Positions 34,761 through 45,385 of a stretch of 64,000 nt of DNA are shown one piece after another (the first letter of the stretch is position 1; each line of letters begins with the position of its first letter). Position numbers and translations under genes: made by a program. The DNA is from Pyropia yezoensis (lineage: Eukaryota; Rhodophyta; Bangiophyceae; Bangiales; Bangiaceae), in assembly GCA_009829735.1 (NCBI GenBank), contig CM020618.1, positions 40,849,030 through 40,913,029 of the forward strand, read 5' to 3'. Under the pieces are notes generated by a model, which was not told the origin of the DNA, made no database searches, and worked only from the letters and a program-made list of their open reading frames with translations.

Positions 34761-35109
34761 AGCCCGCTAGCCGGGAGGACTTCACAACCGACTGCGCATC
34801 CCTCAAGCTCCCGCGGTCAGCTCCCGCCGCAAAGCAATGCCGCGGTGGCCACCGAATCGCCGCCACAGCTCCCGCGGCGGTGGGAACGGGAGGCCGCGCC
34901 GACGATAGCAGTACTGGTTGAGGCGACGGAGGGTGAGGGGGCATGGGTGAGCGCGGTGGGGGATGCGCCGTCAATGGCTGAGGGGAGGTGGGTGCGAGGC
35001 GTGGGGGGTCCGCCCCTGCCACGCGGCGTCACTGCACTGCTGACTCTCACTCCCTGATCCCCGCCGCCCGCTGGGCCGCCGCGGCCGGTCGCCGCCCTCC
35101 GTCCAGCAG

Positions 35110-35520
35110 CTAGGTCAGCAACGCGGTCGGCAACCTGCGATGAGCGCGGCCGTTGCCGCGTACCATCGCTCCCACACAGTCGCTTAGCGGATGCGGTGCG
35201 ACGCCCGCCGCCACCTGAGCGCCCGCCGCGGCGCACATGCCCCGGTCGTCGGCCATCTCGGCGGCAGCTGCCGCCGCACCGTCAGCCGCCGCCTCGGCTT
35301 CAGCGAGTGACATGGGAACTCGGGCCGGTGAGGACGTCCCCACACCGCAAAACACCCCCCCCCCCGCCGGCACCACCACCACCACCGCACGATCGCCCCC
35401 CGCCGAATTGTCCCTCCCACCGCCACCGCAACCCGCTTCGCGATTTACAGCGGCGGCCGACGGGTCTGTCGCCGCCGCCGCCCGATGCCGTGGTGGTGAC
35501 AATCGGTTCGGCGCCGCCAC
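35110..35520 (-). CDS. possible minus-strand coding segment, unrecognised
   Basis: The minus frame has Gly/Asp-rich then Ala-rich peptide (RVPMSLAEAEAAADG, EMADDRGMCAAAGAQVAAG), ending after RRLPTALLT. It may belong with other minus-strand segments at about 35575-35931 and 36414-36776 as pieces of one gene, but no splice sites could be assigned. The plus strand is also open (35196-36110) with a Pro-rich translation. No domain is seen. Confidence 0.22.
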   Translation of the reverse strand: MAAPNRLSPPRHRAAAATDPSAAAVNREAGCGGGGRDNSAGGDRAVVVVVPAGGGVFCGVGTSSPARVPMSLAEAEAAADGAAAAAAEMADDRGMCAAAGAQVAAGVAPHPLSDCVGAMVRGNGRAHRRLPTALLT

Positions 35521-36413
35521 CGCCAGGGGCCTTTCAGATAACGACCCGGCGGCAACTTCCCCAGCCGCAATGCACTATCCCCCCACCGCCGCCGCCTGCA
35601 CCGTCACGAAACCGCAACCCGTCACCGCCGACTCGTCCGACGTGGCCGGCGCGGCCGGCGCGGCGCCCGCCGTCGGCACAGACCAGGCGCCTTCCGTCAT
35701 CGTCGACACCCCCGCCACGCCGCCGCCGTCGCTCGTTGCCCCTGTGTCCGCTGTGGGAGCGAGGGCCGTGCCGCCACAGGACGTGGGGAAGCGCACAGAG
35801 GGTTGTAACACCCCCTCCGCCGAGTATAACACATCAACCCAGACGGTGGGGTGACGGAGACCCCGCCGCCCGCTCCGCAGAGGGGTACGCCTCGATGAGC
35901 TATGCAGCCGACCGCACCAAGTGGGCGGCAAGGGGAGAGGGCGTGGGGGGGCGGGGGGGGGTCGGGGGGGTTGACCGCCGCGCGCCGGGTGATCTCACCG
36001 CCGCTGCCGCCGCTGCTGCATCCGCCGCTACTGCGGCTGCCACCACTGGCGGCTCTCGCACCTTGGTTGGTGCCAAGGCGCAGGCGTCGGCGGGTGGCCA
36101 CTCCACGTGACTCACCCGTCCTCCTCGACCGAGGAGGCGGCGGCCGTGTCCGCAGCAGCGGCGGCGGTGGCGTCCGCAGCAGCGTATGCGGCGGCGGTAG
36201 AAGCGTGGCCTACCGAGCTGGCAGAGGCGGCAGCATTGGCGGCGGCGGCAGTGGAGGCGGCCCCACCGGGTCGGCCGCAACCGGTCGGTGGCGGGTCACC
36301 AACGTCTGCAGAGGCGGTTGCGGGGGCGGTGGCGTCGGCAGGGGCGGTGGCACTGCTGCTGGGGCGGTGGGAGTAGCGGCAGGGGGGGCTGCCGCGGCGG
36401 GGGTAGACGCTCC

Positions 36414-36776
36414 TCACTGGCCGCCGCCCTGTCGGCGGCGGCACCGTAGGGACGCGCGCGGGGCAACGAGGTGAGCCACCTCCGCACCCCCCCCACGCCC
36501 GCGCCACCACAACCCCGGACGATGTTCCGTTGCGTGGAAGGGTGGCGCCCGCCGATGGCCTCCGTAGCCGTCCATCGCGGCGAGCCGGCTGCCAGCCACC
36601 GGTGAGCCCGCAGGCATCGCGGCCTCCGCAGGCCGCACCATCGCGGCCTCGGTAGATGGCGGAGGCAGACCAGACGTCGACAGGTGGGCCGCCACCGGTG
36701 CATCGGGGGCGGCCGCTCTCGCGCGCGGCAGGTCCTCCGCCAACCGCGTTTCCCCCTCCGCCAGCGAAGTGGCCAT
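36414..36776 (-). CDS. possible minus-strand first exon, unrecognised
   Basis: From an ATG at 36776 the minus frame begins with an ordinary-looking helix (MATSLAEGETRLAEDLPRAR), then Ala/Pro-rich sequence, and becomes Arg/Gly-rich towards 36414. The AT-richer DNA to its right (36780-37330) could be its promoter region. No family is recognised. Confidence 0.27.
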   Translation of the reverse strand: MATSLAEGETRLAEDLPRARAAAPDAPVAAHLSTSGLPPPSTEAAMVRPAEAAMPAGSPVAGSRLAAMDGYGGHRRAPPFHATEHRPGLWWRGRGGGAEVAHLVAPRASLRCRRRQGGGQ

Positions 36777-37331
36777 AAGCAGGGACTTCCTCTGGTCTGA
36801 GTGAGGACTGAGTTCGCGATGTAGAACGAAGTGATGGGTACTTCGCCGTGCCTTCATACAAGAAGCAAACCTGTAAAGATAAATAATCTTCCGTACTTGC
36901 AGTGTTGTCTAGTGTGCAGATCGGATCATAGTCGTGCGTTTTCGGTGCCCTTCAGGCACCGCGGCAGCGAACATTTCAAGAACATTCAAAATATAATTAT
37001 GTATTTCATTTTTTTTGCCCGCTCGGCTTTGGGCGCGCTTGAAGCGGATCCCTGGATGTGTTCGGCCTGCCGGTGGGGTCCGCTGTGGACGTCGCCACTT
37101 CCCACCGGCCCTGAAGGTGGCGTCGCCCGATGCCGCATCGAGCTGAGGTAACCAGGTTGGCTTCTTGGGATTGGCTGGGATCATAGGGCCGTGCATTCTG
37201 TAAGCCCTTCAAGGGGGCCGAGCATCGTCAACATCAGAAACGCTTGTCGGGAGTGGCAGAAGTGACGCGGTCGCCGTCGTTCTCGCTAGGTGCGGAAAAT
37301 AGCGGGGACAGGCATAGTTTACAGGCAGGCA
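36777..37331. other. AT-richer intergenic region
   Basis: Includes the most AT-rich stretch nearby (36970-37020, AAAATATAATTATG then a T-run). It lies between a possible minus-strand start at 36776 and the 3' end of the gene at 37332. Promoter or 3'-processing signals are plausible; nothing specific was identified. Confidence 0.4.
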
Positions 37332-38534
37332 TCACACTGAAGACTGTACGAGAGCGGCGACATCCGCTGGTAGGTCCTCGAATGTGCAGCATGGAAGACT
37401 GACAGACATAGACCCACAAGCGTCAACGCCCTCCCACTCCATAGCTGCGCTCGCGGTGGACTCGCGCCAAAAAAAAAAGCAAGGCCAAGTCTCACTGAGA
37501 CCAGGTAGGGAGTCATGTCCGACTAGCTTCTGAACAAGCGGGTGCTTGAACGCCCGCCGGCGTACATCGTATGTTTCCGACTCGCGGACGGCCACCAATA
37601 CTTGCCCAGTCGACGCGTTGCGGCTGAGGATGTAGTTGACTTCCCCATCCTCAGTGCAGAAGCGTTCCAGCAGAGGACGCGCTGGCATAGTCTTTTCCAG
37701 CCGCGTGAACCGACGACACATCAGGTTCTGAGCGCCAGAGGGCTCCCACAGGCCCACAGCACGCAGAAAAGCCGTCGCCCCGGGAAATTGCACCACTCTG
37801 ACCGGACGGGCGATTCGTCGGCCTGCTCGGGGGGAGTACTTGAGCCCAGTCATACTAACCAGCTCGTCCAGGCCAGCGCGTGTAAAAATGACGTCAAAGG
37901 TTATGGCGACCTGCTCGAGATCGCCTCGACCGGCAGACCTGTGCACCCGCGAGCGAGGACGAGCAGGGGTACACTTGAGACGCTCAATAGTGCGCTGGGC
38001 GAGCACGCGCTGCAGGGCACCGCCGCAGGGAAAACGATCTCCGCGAGCCACCTCCTGCAGGGCGTCGAGGCCGAGCCGGACGTGGCGGGTCAACCGCAAT
38101 TCTTCCTGCATTGCCTCCACCTGCGCTGCTGTCTGTGCAGCCCCGGTTGCGGCGTGCTCCACCTGCCTCGACAGGCGGCCGAAGTCAGCCACGCGGACGA
38201 CGCGTCGCACTGAGGCCGTGGTGGAAGGAGGGTGCCCAGCTGCCGTGGTCGACCCGAGTCCGTCGGCGCCGCGGGGATGGACGGCATCGTGGGGTACCAG
38301 CGGTGAAGGTGGACGGACAAGTGGGGCCCAAGGAGACGGAAGACCTGCCGTGCCCGCATCAGGGCCGTGAGCACCGCGGCCAAGGGCAGCGCCACAGTGG
38401 CCAGTCGCGCTGGACAGACGGAGAGTGCTCGGCTGCGGCGCCCGTTCGTCGTCCATCCCCTGTGCTCGAAGGGGCGGGCGACTAGGAACGGCAACTCGTC
38501 GGGACGATGAAACCAGGCGCCTGATCTCGGACAT
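37332..38534 (-). CDS. hypothetical protein, 400 residues
   Basis: ATG at 38534 and stop at 37332, with an uninterrupted frame of balanced composition unlike the low-complexity frames around it. Residues 1 to ~115 are Arg/Pro/Ser-rich and probably disordered. Residues ~118-170 form a likely coiled coil (FGRLSRQVEHAATG, AAQVEAMQEELRLTRH). From ~200 a compact domain follows (VAITFDVIFTRAGLDELVSM, ARPLLERFCTEDGEVNYIL, HPLVQKLVGHDSLPGLSETW), ending in a Cys/aromatic-rich tail. CATATACTG about 90 bp upstream on the minus strand is a weak TATA candidate. No family is recognised; it could be a host gene or a transposon-borne one. Confidence 0.6.
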   Translation of the reverse strand: MSEIRRLVSSSRRVAVPSRPPLRAQGMDDERAPQPSTLRLSSATGHCGAALGRGAHGPDAGTAGLPSPWAPLVRPPSPLVPHDAVHPRGADGLGSTTAAGHPPSTTASVRRVVRVADFGRLSRQVEHAATGAAQTAAQVEAMQEELRLTRHVRLGLDALQEVARGDRFPCGGALQRVLAQRTIERLKCTPARPRSRVHRSAGRGDLEQVAITFDVIFTRAGLDELVSMTGLKYSPRAGRRIARPVRVVQFPGATAFLRAVGLWEPSGAQNLMCRRFTRLEKTMPARPLLERFCTEDGEVNYILSRNASTGQVLVAVRESETYDVRRRAFKHPLVQKLVGHDSLPGLSETWPCFFFWRESTASAAMEWEGVDACGSMSVSLPCCTFEDLPADVAALVQSSV

Positions 38535-39029
38535 GGCTAAGACAGCCCGCAGTCAGAGCAAAGCCTGTCCACGGACAAGCAGAGTGCTAGACGGACGGCC
38601 GTGCATCAAACCAGTATATGACGGCACGCTGGTGGCTCGCGTAATTCACGGCAGTCTTTGTGCCATAAATTCACAACACCGTCAATGCGGCGTGTGGGAC
38701 AATCGCAACGTATTTCCACTACCCGAAACTAGGTGGAAAAAGGAACTGTACGGCAGACACAGGCAGGACCAGACGCCAGACACCGTGACACAAGCTATCG
38801 GCGCCCTTGACGGCGCGCGGTCGCTGCGACGGCGACTGCACGCCGTGGCCACACTGTTGTGGACTGCACATACCGAGTGTACGTTTTCTCCGCCCCTGCC
38901 ACGGCGCCTCATTGCTGCGCCTGCTGCTTGTACGGTGCGCATCAACTGTGCTGAGACACTTGCAGCTGGATAGATATTGCACCTCTTGTCGCGTGGTGAG
39001 TGCCCGTGGAGGGATTCCATGAAATGAAG
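38535..39029. other. intergenic, upstream of the hypothetical gene
   Basis: A plus frame across 38425-38973 contains ordinary-looking peptide in its second half but has no clear start, so it is not called as a gene. No other structure is seen. Confidence 0.35.
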
Positions 39030-39900
39030 TCCTGAGGTTGGGGCTGTACGATTGGAAGCGGGTGAGAGGTGGGTGGGTGGGTGAGATGGTGATGGGTGGG
39101 ATGTCAGTGGGGGGCATGGCGATGGGGGAGATGCCGGCGAGAGAGGTGGGTCAGGACACGCAGGATCGTTGCGTAACGGGATGCTTGGTGGCACATAATG
39201 CTGACGAGTGCTGTGGGGCTGTCTCTCTGCTCCTGCGTGCTCATTGATTGACTGCGCTGAAGGGGTTTATGTGGCGTATGAGATCCAGCCTGTTGTTGCG
39301 GACGGAGGTCCTCTTTGAAGGGGCGGCGATACGGCGGGGGTGGGCTGGAGGCCGGGGGGGGCGGCTGAGGGTGGGATGCCGAATGACTGTGAAGAGGGGG
39401 GGTTGTGTGACGTACGTTATTTTGCCATCTCTTCTCGGGGGGGGGAGCTCGCTGAGGTGGGGGCTGTACAAGTGGAAGCGGTTCAGAGGTGGGTGGGTGG
39501 GATGGCTATTGGTGGGATGTCAGTGGGTGAATCGCCGTGGAGAGGAGGTTGGGGATACGCATGATCGCTGGGCAGCGGGATGGTCCGAGGCGCGTGAGGC
39601 TGACGAGTATTATAGGGCTGTCCCGCTTTTCAGTTGCGCCCATTGATTGACTGTGCAGAAGGGGATTGAGTGACGTACGTCATCAGGCCAGTTCGTGCGG
39701 GGGGCGTGCTCCTTAGTGAAGGGGTGACACAGCGGGGTGAGGGGTGGGATGGAGGCGGGGGGGATGCCGATGAGTGGGGTGGCGATTGACTGTGCAATGG
39801 GGGTGTTTGTGACGAACGTTACCTGGTCATTCTCTTTCGAGGTGGTCACTCACTGAGGTGGGGGCTGTACGATTGGCAGCCGGTGGTTGGGACGCCTGAG
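39030..39900. repeat. diverged ~400-420-bp tandem repeat with a shorter inner period
   Basis: GGGGCTGTAC followed by GATTGGAAGCGG-like sequence recurs at 39041, 39461 and 39861. Inside each unit a GACTGTG-AAGGGGG-TGTGACGTACGT-like block recurs at 39250, 39385, 39649 and 39788, giving an inner spacing of about 135-140 bp. The third block contains TGACGTACGTCA, a perfect 12-bp palindrome. Confidence 0.7.
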
Positions 39901-40599
39901 AAGTGTGCATAGACCGCGCATTATAGGGACACTGGCGGTGACGAGTGACAGGCATGTGCGCGGGTATTGCGGGGTTCATCCGGCAGGCCTCCGACTGACC
40001 GTGGTTGATGAGCTATTTCTTCATGTCTTCGCCCGCTATGTATATCTGTTGCGTGTGTGTGCACAGCACATGCAGCCGCGTGGAATAGACCGTGAGGGCG
40101 ATGTCGATTGACACCAAGGTGAGGGCTGCCGAGCACGGAACATAAATAAAGAAACACATATCTGAACAACTGGCTCCTCAGAGCTTCCTGGAGAAACCGT
40201 TTGTACATGTAGTGCACGGAGGGTATCATAGGTTGGTGTCGCGCCTTGGTGAAAACCTCTTTGCAAGAGGGAGTGCTGTACTGGTGGACAAGAGATGCTG
40301 AGGATGTCTTCCCCCAAAAACACCCACGAGGTAAGCGCCGAAATATGCCGGCGATCGCAGACGGTTTACTTTGTCAGGACTTTACCACAGTCATATCCTT
40401 TAGTGGGGTATTTCCCAAGACAGGTGGTGGGGGCCACCTACAATCTCCGCACAAGGAATTCCGGGGAGGTTTTTTTGACGTTTTCAGCCAGTGCCGTGCG
40501 GCTGGCGGGCGGCAAGCAGCGGGCCAATGGGGTGTGGCCGTAAGCAAACCGGGAAATCCCATTGACCCGCGGCGGGTCTGTGGGCGGGGTGAGCGTACA
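39901..40599. other. intergenic, nothing recognised
   Basis: Moderate GC content, short frames only. No repeat, RNA gene or domain could be supported. Confidence 0.4.
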
Positions 40600-40637
40600 G
40601 TACCCCAGGGTGGTACATCGGTACCGCCCTGGGGTAC
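40600..40637. other. strong hairpin-forming inverted repeat
   Basis: Two 17-base arms (40600-40616 and 40621-40637, starting GTACCCCAGGG and ending CCCTGGGGTAC) are separated by ATCG. In RNA the arms pair fully, with one G-U. A second, outer set of GTAC words (CGTACAGTA before, TACTGTACG after) could pair as well. Confidence 0.75.
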
Positions 40638-40959
40638 CCATGTACCGTACTGTACGTACCTGGCCAGGCCGGCTCTTCACCACCATCTGAAACTCCACCC
40701 ACCCCCCTCCTTTGGACAGAAGGGTCAATACAGATAATTGCAGGGTAGGATCCTTGCCCGAGGGTAGGATCTTCCCGATGCGAGGGGTAGCTGCGATTTC
40801 TATTGGTGTTTTCGACCACCCTTACAGCCGTCCGAAGCGTCCTCCAGGCTTTCAAGACTAGGCACACTAGCCAGACCACGTGTGGTCCAACCGTGTCTGT
40901 GTCCACGTGTTCTGCCACGTGTGATGAGCCATCGCTCCCCATCCCTGCAGGCTGCGCTG

Positions 40960-43510
40960 CTCCCGCTGCTGCCGCCAGCGGACCCTCCCCTTCCCGGCGG
41001 CTCTCCGCCGTCCCCCGGCGGGCCGCGCCCCCATCGTCGCCGCTGCTGCTGCTAGCTGGCCGCCGCTTACCGGAGGCTTATGCCGCCAGCTGGCCGCCGC
41101 TGTCCCTGTACTCCTGTCGCCGCCGGGGGCAGGCCGACGCCCCGGCGATGTCGCCGCTGCCGTTCGCTGGTCGCCTCCTCGATGCTGCCACTGCAGCCGC
41201 CAGCGCTTTTTGGCCGCGGAGACGCTGCCACGGCCGCCTGGTTGCCTCCCCCCGGGCCGACCGACGCCGCTCCTGCGGCTGCTGCTGCCACCGGCTGGCC
41301 GCCATGCCTCCCGCCGTCGCCCACTGGCCGCGCTCGCAGCCGATGCCACCGGCCGGCCGCTGACCCCCCGCCTTTGCCGGCTGGCGGCCACGCCTGCCGC
41401 CACCGGCTGGCAGCTGCCGTCGTCGCCACCGGCTGCCGCTTGCCCACCAGCCGGGGCCACCGGCGGCGCCTGCTGGCCGCCCCCGCCGCCGCTGCCGCCA
41501 GCCCGCCGCTGCCCCCCTCTGCCGCCGTCGGCTGACCGCTTCCCCGGCCGCCGCCCGCTAGCCGCCCCCTTCGCCGCCGCCTGCTGGTCGCTGCCCCCCC
41601 GCCACGGCTGCCGCGGCCGCCGGCTGTCCATCACACCCCCGCCGTGGCCACCGTCGCCGCCGCCCCCCCCGCCGCCCCCCCAGCCGCCCGTTGGCTGCTC
41701 TTCCCTGGCCGCTGCCGCTACCACCGCCGCCACCGCCTGGCTACCTCCGCTTCGGCTGCCGCCGGCCGGCTGCTGCCCTCCCCGCCACCGCCGGCTTTCA
41801 TCCACTATCGACGCCGCCGGCGGGCCACAGCTCATCCGAATCTACCGCCGCCGCCGCCGGCTGGTCGCAACCGCCGCCGTCGCCGGCTGGCCGCGGCCGC
41901 CGCCGCCGCCGGCTGGCCGCAGCCGCCGCCACCGTCGGCTGGCCGCCACCCTCGCCGCTGCCGGCTGTGTGGCAGTATTGACCCCCAGGTAGGGGGGAAA
42001 CACGTGCCATGCAAGGGGCGGCAGGCCACTAGCCTGATCCGTTCCTCCCCATGCATTTGGGTCCATATTCCCTAAGTTTGGGATAGTTAGCTTAGTAGTA
42101 AATCCAACTTGGATTTGAGGGTTTTCTGCATTTATCGTCTTGAATTTTCGTGTGGCCCGGTGGGCAGGTGCTGGGGTGGGAGATTCTGAGTGGCGAGATT
42201 CTGAGTGGACCCTGGGGGGATAAGGGGAGGGACAGCGGGGCTTGGCCTTGCTTCCCCGTCCCGACCAAGAAACTGTTGGACCACACACCATCCTCTTGTT
42301 TGTCAGTGGGGGGATTGCCCCACAACAGTGACAGAGTGTGTGCGACTTGCACTTCTTCCGGTTCCCCCGACACGGGAGGCAGCCCTTGTACACCGCCCGA
42401 ACTTGGGTGCCGTGTGTGTAACTGGTTTTTGCCACAGGCTGGTCGACCCCCCCCCCCCCCGGCCGCTGCCGCCGCCGCCGCTGCCGCTGCCGCCTGGCCA
42501 TCTGCCCCCGGCCGAGGGTACCGCCGCTGCCGCCTGGCCGTCGCCGCCGCCGCCGCCCGCTGGCCGCTGCCCCACCGCCGCGGCCACCGGCACGGCTGGC
42601 TGGCCGCTGCCCCCACCGCCGCCGGTTGCTCGCCGGCCCCCCCTCACCTTCGCCGCCGCCGCTGCCGCTGCCACTATCTGCCTGCCACCCCCGCCATCGC
42701 TGCTGGTCGCTTCCTCCGCCCCTCTGCTGCGGCTGGTGTCGCTGCTGCCGCCCATTGGCCGCCACGATCGCCACCGCCTGCTGGCCACGGTCCCACCGCC
42801 GCTCCCGCGGCTGGCCGCTGCTTCCCGGCCGCTGACACCGCCGCGGCCAGCTGGCCGCCCCCGCCGCCGCCGCCGGCTGGTCGCCGCCCCGACCCCGCTG
42901 CCGCCTCTGCCTATGCCGCTGCCTCCGTCTGCCTGCCACCACCGCCGCCGCCCGCTGGCCGCTGCCCCACCTTCGCTCCCGCCGCCGCTGCCACCGACAG
43001 CCCATCGCTCCCCCGCGGCGGCCACAGGCCCCGCCTGCCGGCCTCTGCCCCCGCCGCCGCCGAACGGCCGCTGCCCCCGCCGCCGCCGGCTGGCCGCCCC
43101 CGCCGCCGCCGTCTGGTCGCCGCCCCCCCCCCCGGTGCCGCCGCGGCCGCTGCGCTGTCGCCCGCTGGCGCCCCCCCTCGCCGCCACCGGTTGGCCTCTG
43201 ACCCCCCGCCGCGGCCGCCGCCGTTGCAGGCTGGCCGCCGCCGCCGTCGCTGCCGCCAGCTGGCCGCTTGCCACCCACTTGTGCCGGCCAGCCGCCACCC
43301 CCGCCACCGCCGGCTGGCCGTTGCCCCCCGGCCGCTACCGCGGCTCCCCTGGCCGCCGCTGCCGCCGGCTGGCCGCCACGCCTCTCGTCGTCACCGGTTG
43401 GTCGCCGCCTCTTCGCCGCTGTCACCGCGGCCTCCGGCTGTGCCCCGCCTCCACCGCCGGCTGGCCGCCGCCCCCCGCCTGGCCGCTGCCCCCCGCCTGG
43501 CGCATAAAGC
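40960..43510. repeat. CTGGCCGC-type low-complexity tract
   Basis: About 2.1 kb (excluding the solo LTR) of irregular, short-period repeats of words such as CCGCCGGCTGGCCGCC, with C-rich runs. Long frames with Pro/Ala/Gly/Arg-rich translations run through it on both strands and are taken as by-products. It was interrupted by the solo LTR at 41968. Confidence 0.7.
41968..42436 (+). mobile_element. solo LTR of the element A/B family
   Basis: 469 bp, TGTGGC...GCCACA, flanked by target duplication GGCTG (41963-41967 and 42437-42441) with no internal region. It shares diagnostic bases with the LTR of element B rather than A. Such solos arise by recombination between the two LTRs of a full element. 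Confidence 0.95.
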
Positions 43511-43736
43511 ATCGGTTTGTGGTACTTTGCGATAGAGGGTGCTTCAGTACACCTTATAGGTCTGTCTTAAGTTGTTCATGAGCACGAGGGGGGTCAAGCC
43601 TCGTCGGGCTGAGCCTTCAAACGGATGGCGGAAATGTGATGCCTTCGAGGCCCTCGATGAGGCACTTCTGCTCACCTCCGCACACTTCTGACTTCATAGG
43701 CGTTCTCAGCGACCCCGTTTTGATCAACCTGGGTCG
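43511..43736. other. AT-richer intergenic sequence
   Basis: Composition changes abruptly from the repeat tract on its left. Nothing else recognised. Confidence 0.4.
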
Positions 43737-44051
43737 TTACTTCGCTTCTCGGCGACACTTGGTTTCGGTGTGTTTGGTCCTGGCCGATGTTCTGCAATAC
43801 TGCAACAAGCCATCACCACGCACACACCGACGAACCAAGATCGGGACCACCTTTTGAACAGTGTCCCAACAGACCAAAACAAGGTCCATGACAACGCTCG
43901 TGGCGTCAGAACCATGAGTAGATGAGTAGGAGTACGTCTTTGAGGACCTCTTCAGCCGCAGTGTATGCCAGTCGATGACCAGGCCGCCAATTGCAAGAAA
44001 TGACGTATTTCCACTTCTAAATTTTACTCTGAACTCATCAATCCTGCACAC
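43737..44051 (-). pseudogene. possible fossil fragment of a copia-type pol (RNase H-like)
   Basis: A minus-strand frame whose translation (LAIGGLVIDWHTLRLKRSSK) resembles the stretch of Ty1/copia RNase H that precedes the serine-rich 'STAEAE' block. It is short and isolated, with no LTR or other pol part nearby. Old and broken; assignment is tentative. Confidence 0.25.
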
Positions 44052-44883
44052 TTACGTCCTATTCAGCGTCTGGTGTCGAGGACAGCGGGGCAGTGTGTCG
44101 CCGATCGGGGCCATACCTACCATTTAGCTGGTCATGAGCTGCTTTTTTCATTGACATCGTGCCTCACTTGTGTGCAATTGTAGACAACTGGGTACTGAGC
44201 CCGGCGATTCCCAGGTTTGAGTGCACACCTCTGGCACTGCCGCCGGTGACGGCATACTGGGGTGTGTGCGCAGGCCCCGCCTGCGGCTGTGTCAGAGGGA
44301 CCAGCCGGTGGCTGGCGCCCGGGGGGGGGGCGGGCGGCCAGTGGCGGTGGCAGTCAACGGTGGAAGAGCTGGGGGTGAGACAATAACATAAGTCCGCGGC
44401 GGCGGCGGCACGGAGCTGCCAGCCACCCACGGCGGCAAGGGGGCGGCGGCTGGCCCGCAGCGGCGGCAGCGTGCGGCGCCGAATGCGAACACTTTGGCCA
44501 GCCGGGAGGGGGGACAGAGGCGGCCGTCAGTGGCAACTCATGCGAGGAGGGGGCGGCCACCGACGGCGACAGAGGAGAAACACAGTGGGGGCAGGAGGTG
44601 CGCCCAGCCAGAAGCGGTGGCAGCTCGCAGGGAAGGCAGCCCGTGCCTGCCACACCTTGACGCTCCCAATTGCCGGGCGGCTGTTGCATGGGCCCGGCTG
44701 CGAGAGCAACGGGGCGCTACGACGGAGGAGGCCAGGGAGCCGACAGAGGGGATGGATGCCCCCGTCGTCGCCAAGTGCCAGCCCCAGACCCACGTGGCGC
44801 GGCCGACCCCCACACGTAGTGCGTCAACAACGCTGTGGGGCTGTCAGCCGCACCGTTCCTCAGTGACCCCTAATACCCCTAAT
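44052..44883. other. intergenic, no confident gene
   Basis: GC-rich from 44280 on, with overlapping frames on both strands and no recognised domain. Confidence 0.35.
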
Positions 44884-44961
44884 TAGTATGGATCCTACCC
44901 CCCTAGTATAGATCCTACCCCCTTAGTATAGATCCTACCCCCTTAGTATAGATCCTACCCT
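44884..44961. repeat. 20-bp tandem array, four copies
   Basis: The word TAGTATAGATCCTACCCCCT repeats with GATCC at 44891, 44911, 44931 and 44951, an exact 20-bp period. Confidence 0.93.
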
Positions 44962-45035
44962 GCCATTACCGACACTCAGAAGGGTGGGGGGAGAGTGGGG
45001 GTTGAGCCCTCTGATGGGCTGTGGCCGTTCACAAC

Positions 45036-45222
45036 CCCGTGCCGTCAAACCCTGGTGCCGTCAAATCCCCCGTGCCGTCAAAACCCCGGTCCGTCAAAAC
45101 CCCGGTGCCGTCAAAATACCCGTGCCGTCAAAACCCCGGTGCCGTCAAAACCCCGGTGCCCTCAAAACCCCTGAAGCGTCAAAACCCCGGTGCCGTCAAA
45201 ACCCCAGGCGCATCAAACCCCT
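45036..45222. repeat. 17-bp tandem array, about eleven copies
   Basis: The unit GGTGCCGTCAAAACCCC recurs with its GTCAA (or variant) at 45044, 45060, 45077, 45093, 45110, 45127, 45144, 45161, 45178, 45195 and 45212, nearly all 17 bp apart. It ends about 165 bp before the 3' end of the Myb/TFIIS-like gene. Confidence 0.92.
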
Positions 45223-45385
45223 TGTAGCCTGAAAAGGGACACACGGAACGACACACAGAACGGCACGCCGCCCACAGCTGCTGCACGTTGTAGCCAGCCG
45301 GTGGTAGTGCGCAGAGGAGTGCGCGCGCCGTGCAGCAGGCACCCACCCCCCCCCGCCCCACCCGCCCCCCCCCGGCCGTCGCGCC

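Noticed and set aside
42150-43581. Very long frames on both strands around the solo LTR
   Set aside because: They run through the LTR and the CTGGCCGC-type repeats without change of character; repeat by-products.
44884-45222. CRISPR array
   Set aside because: The units are directly abutting tandem repeats without unique spacers, in a eukaryotic context.
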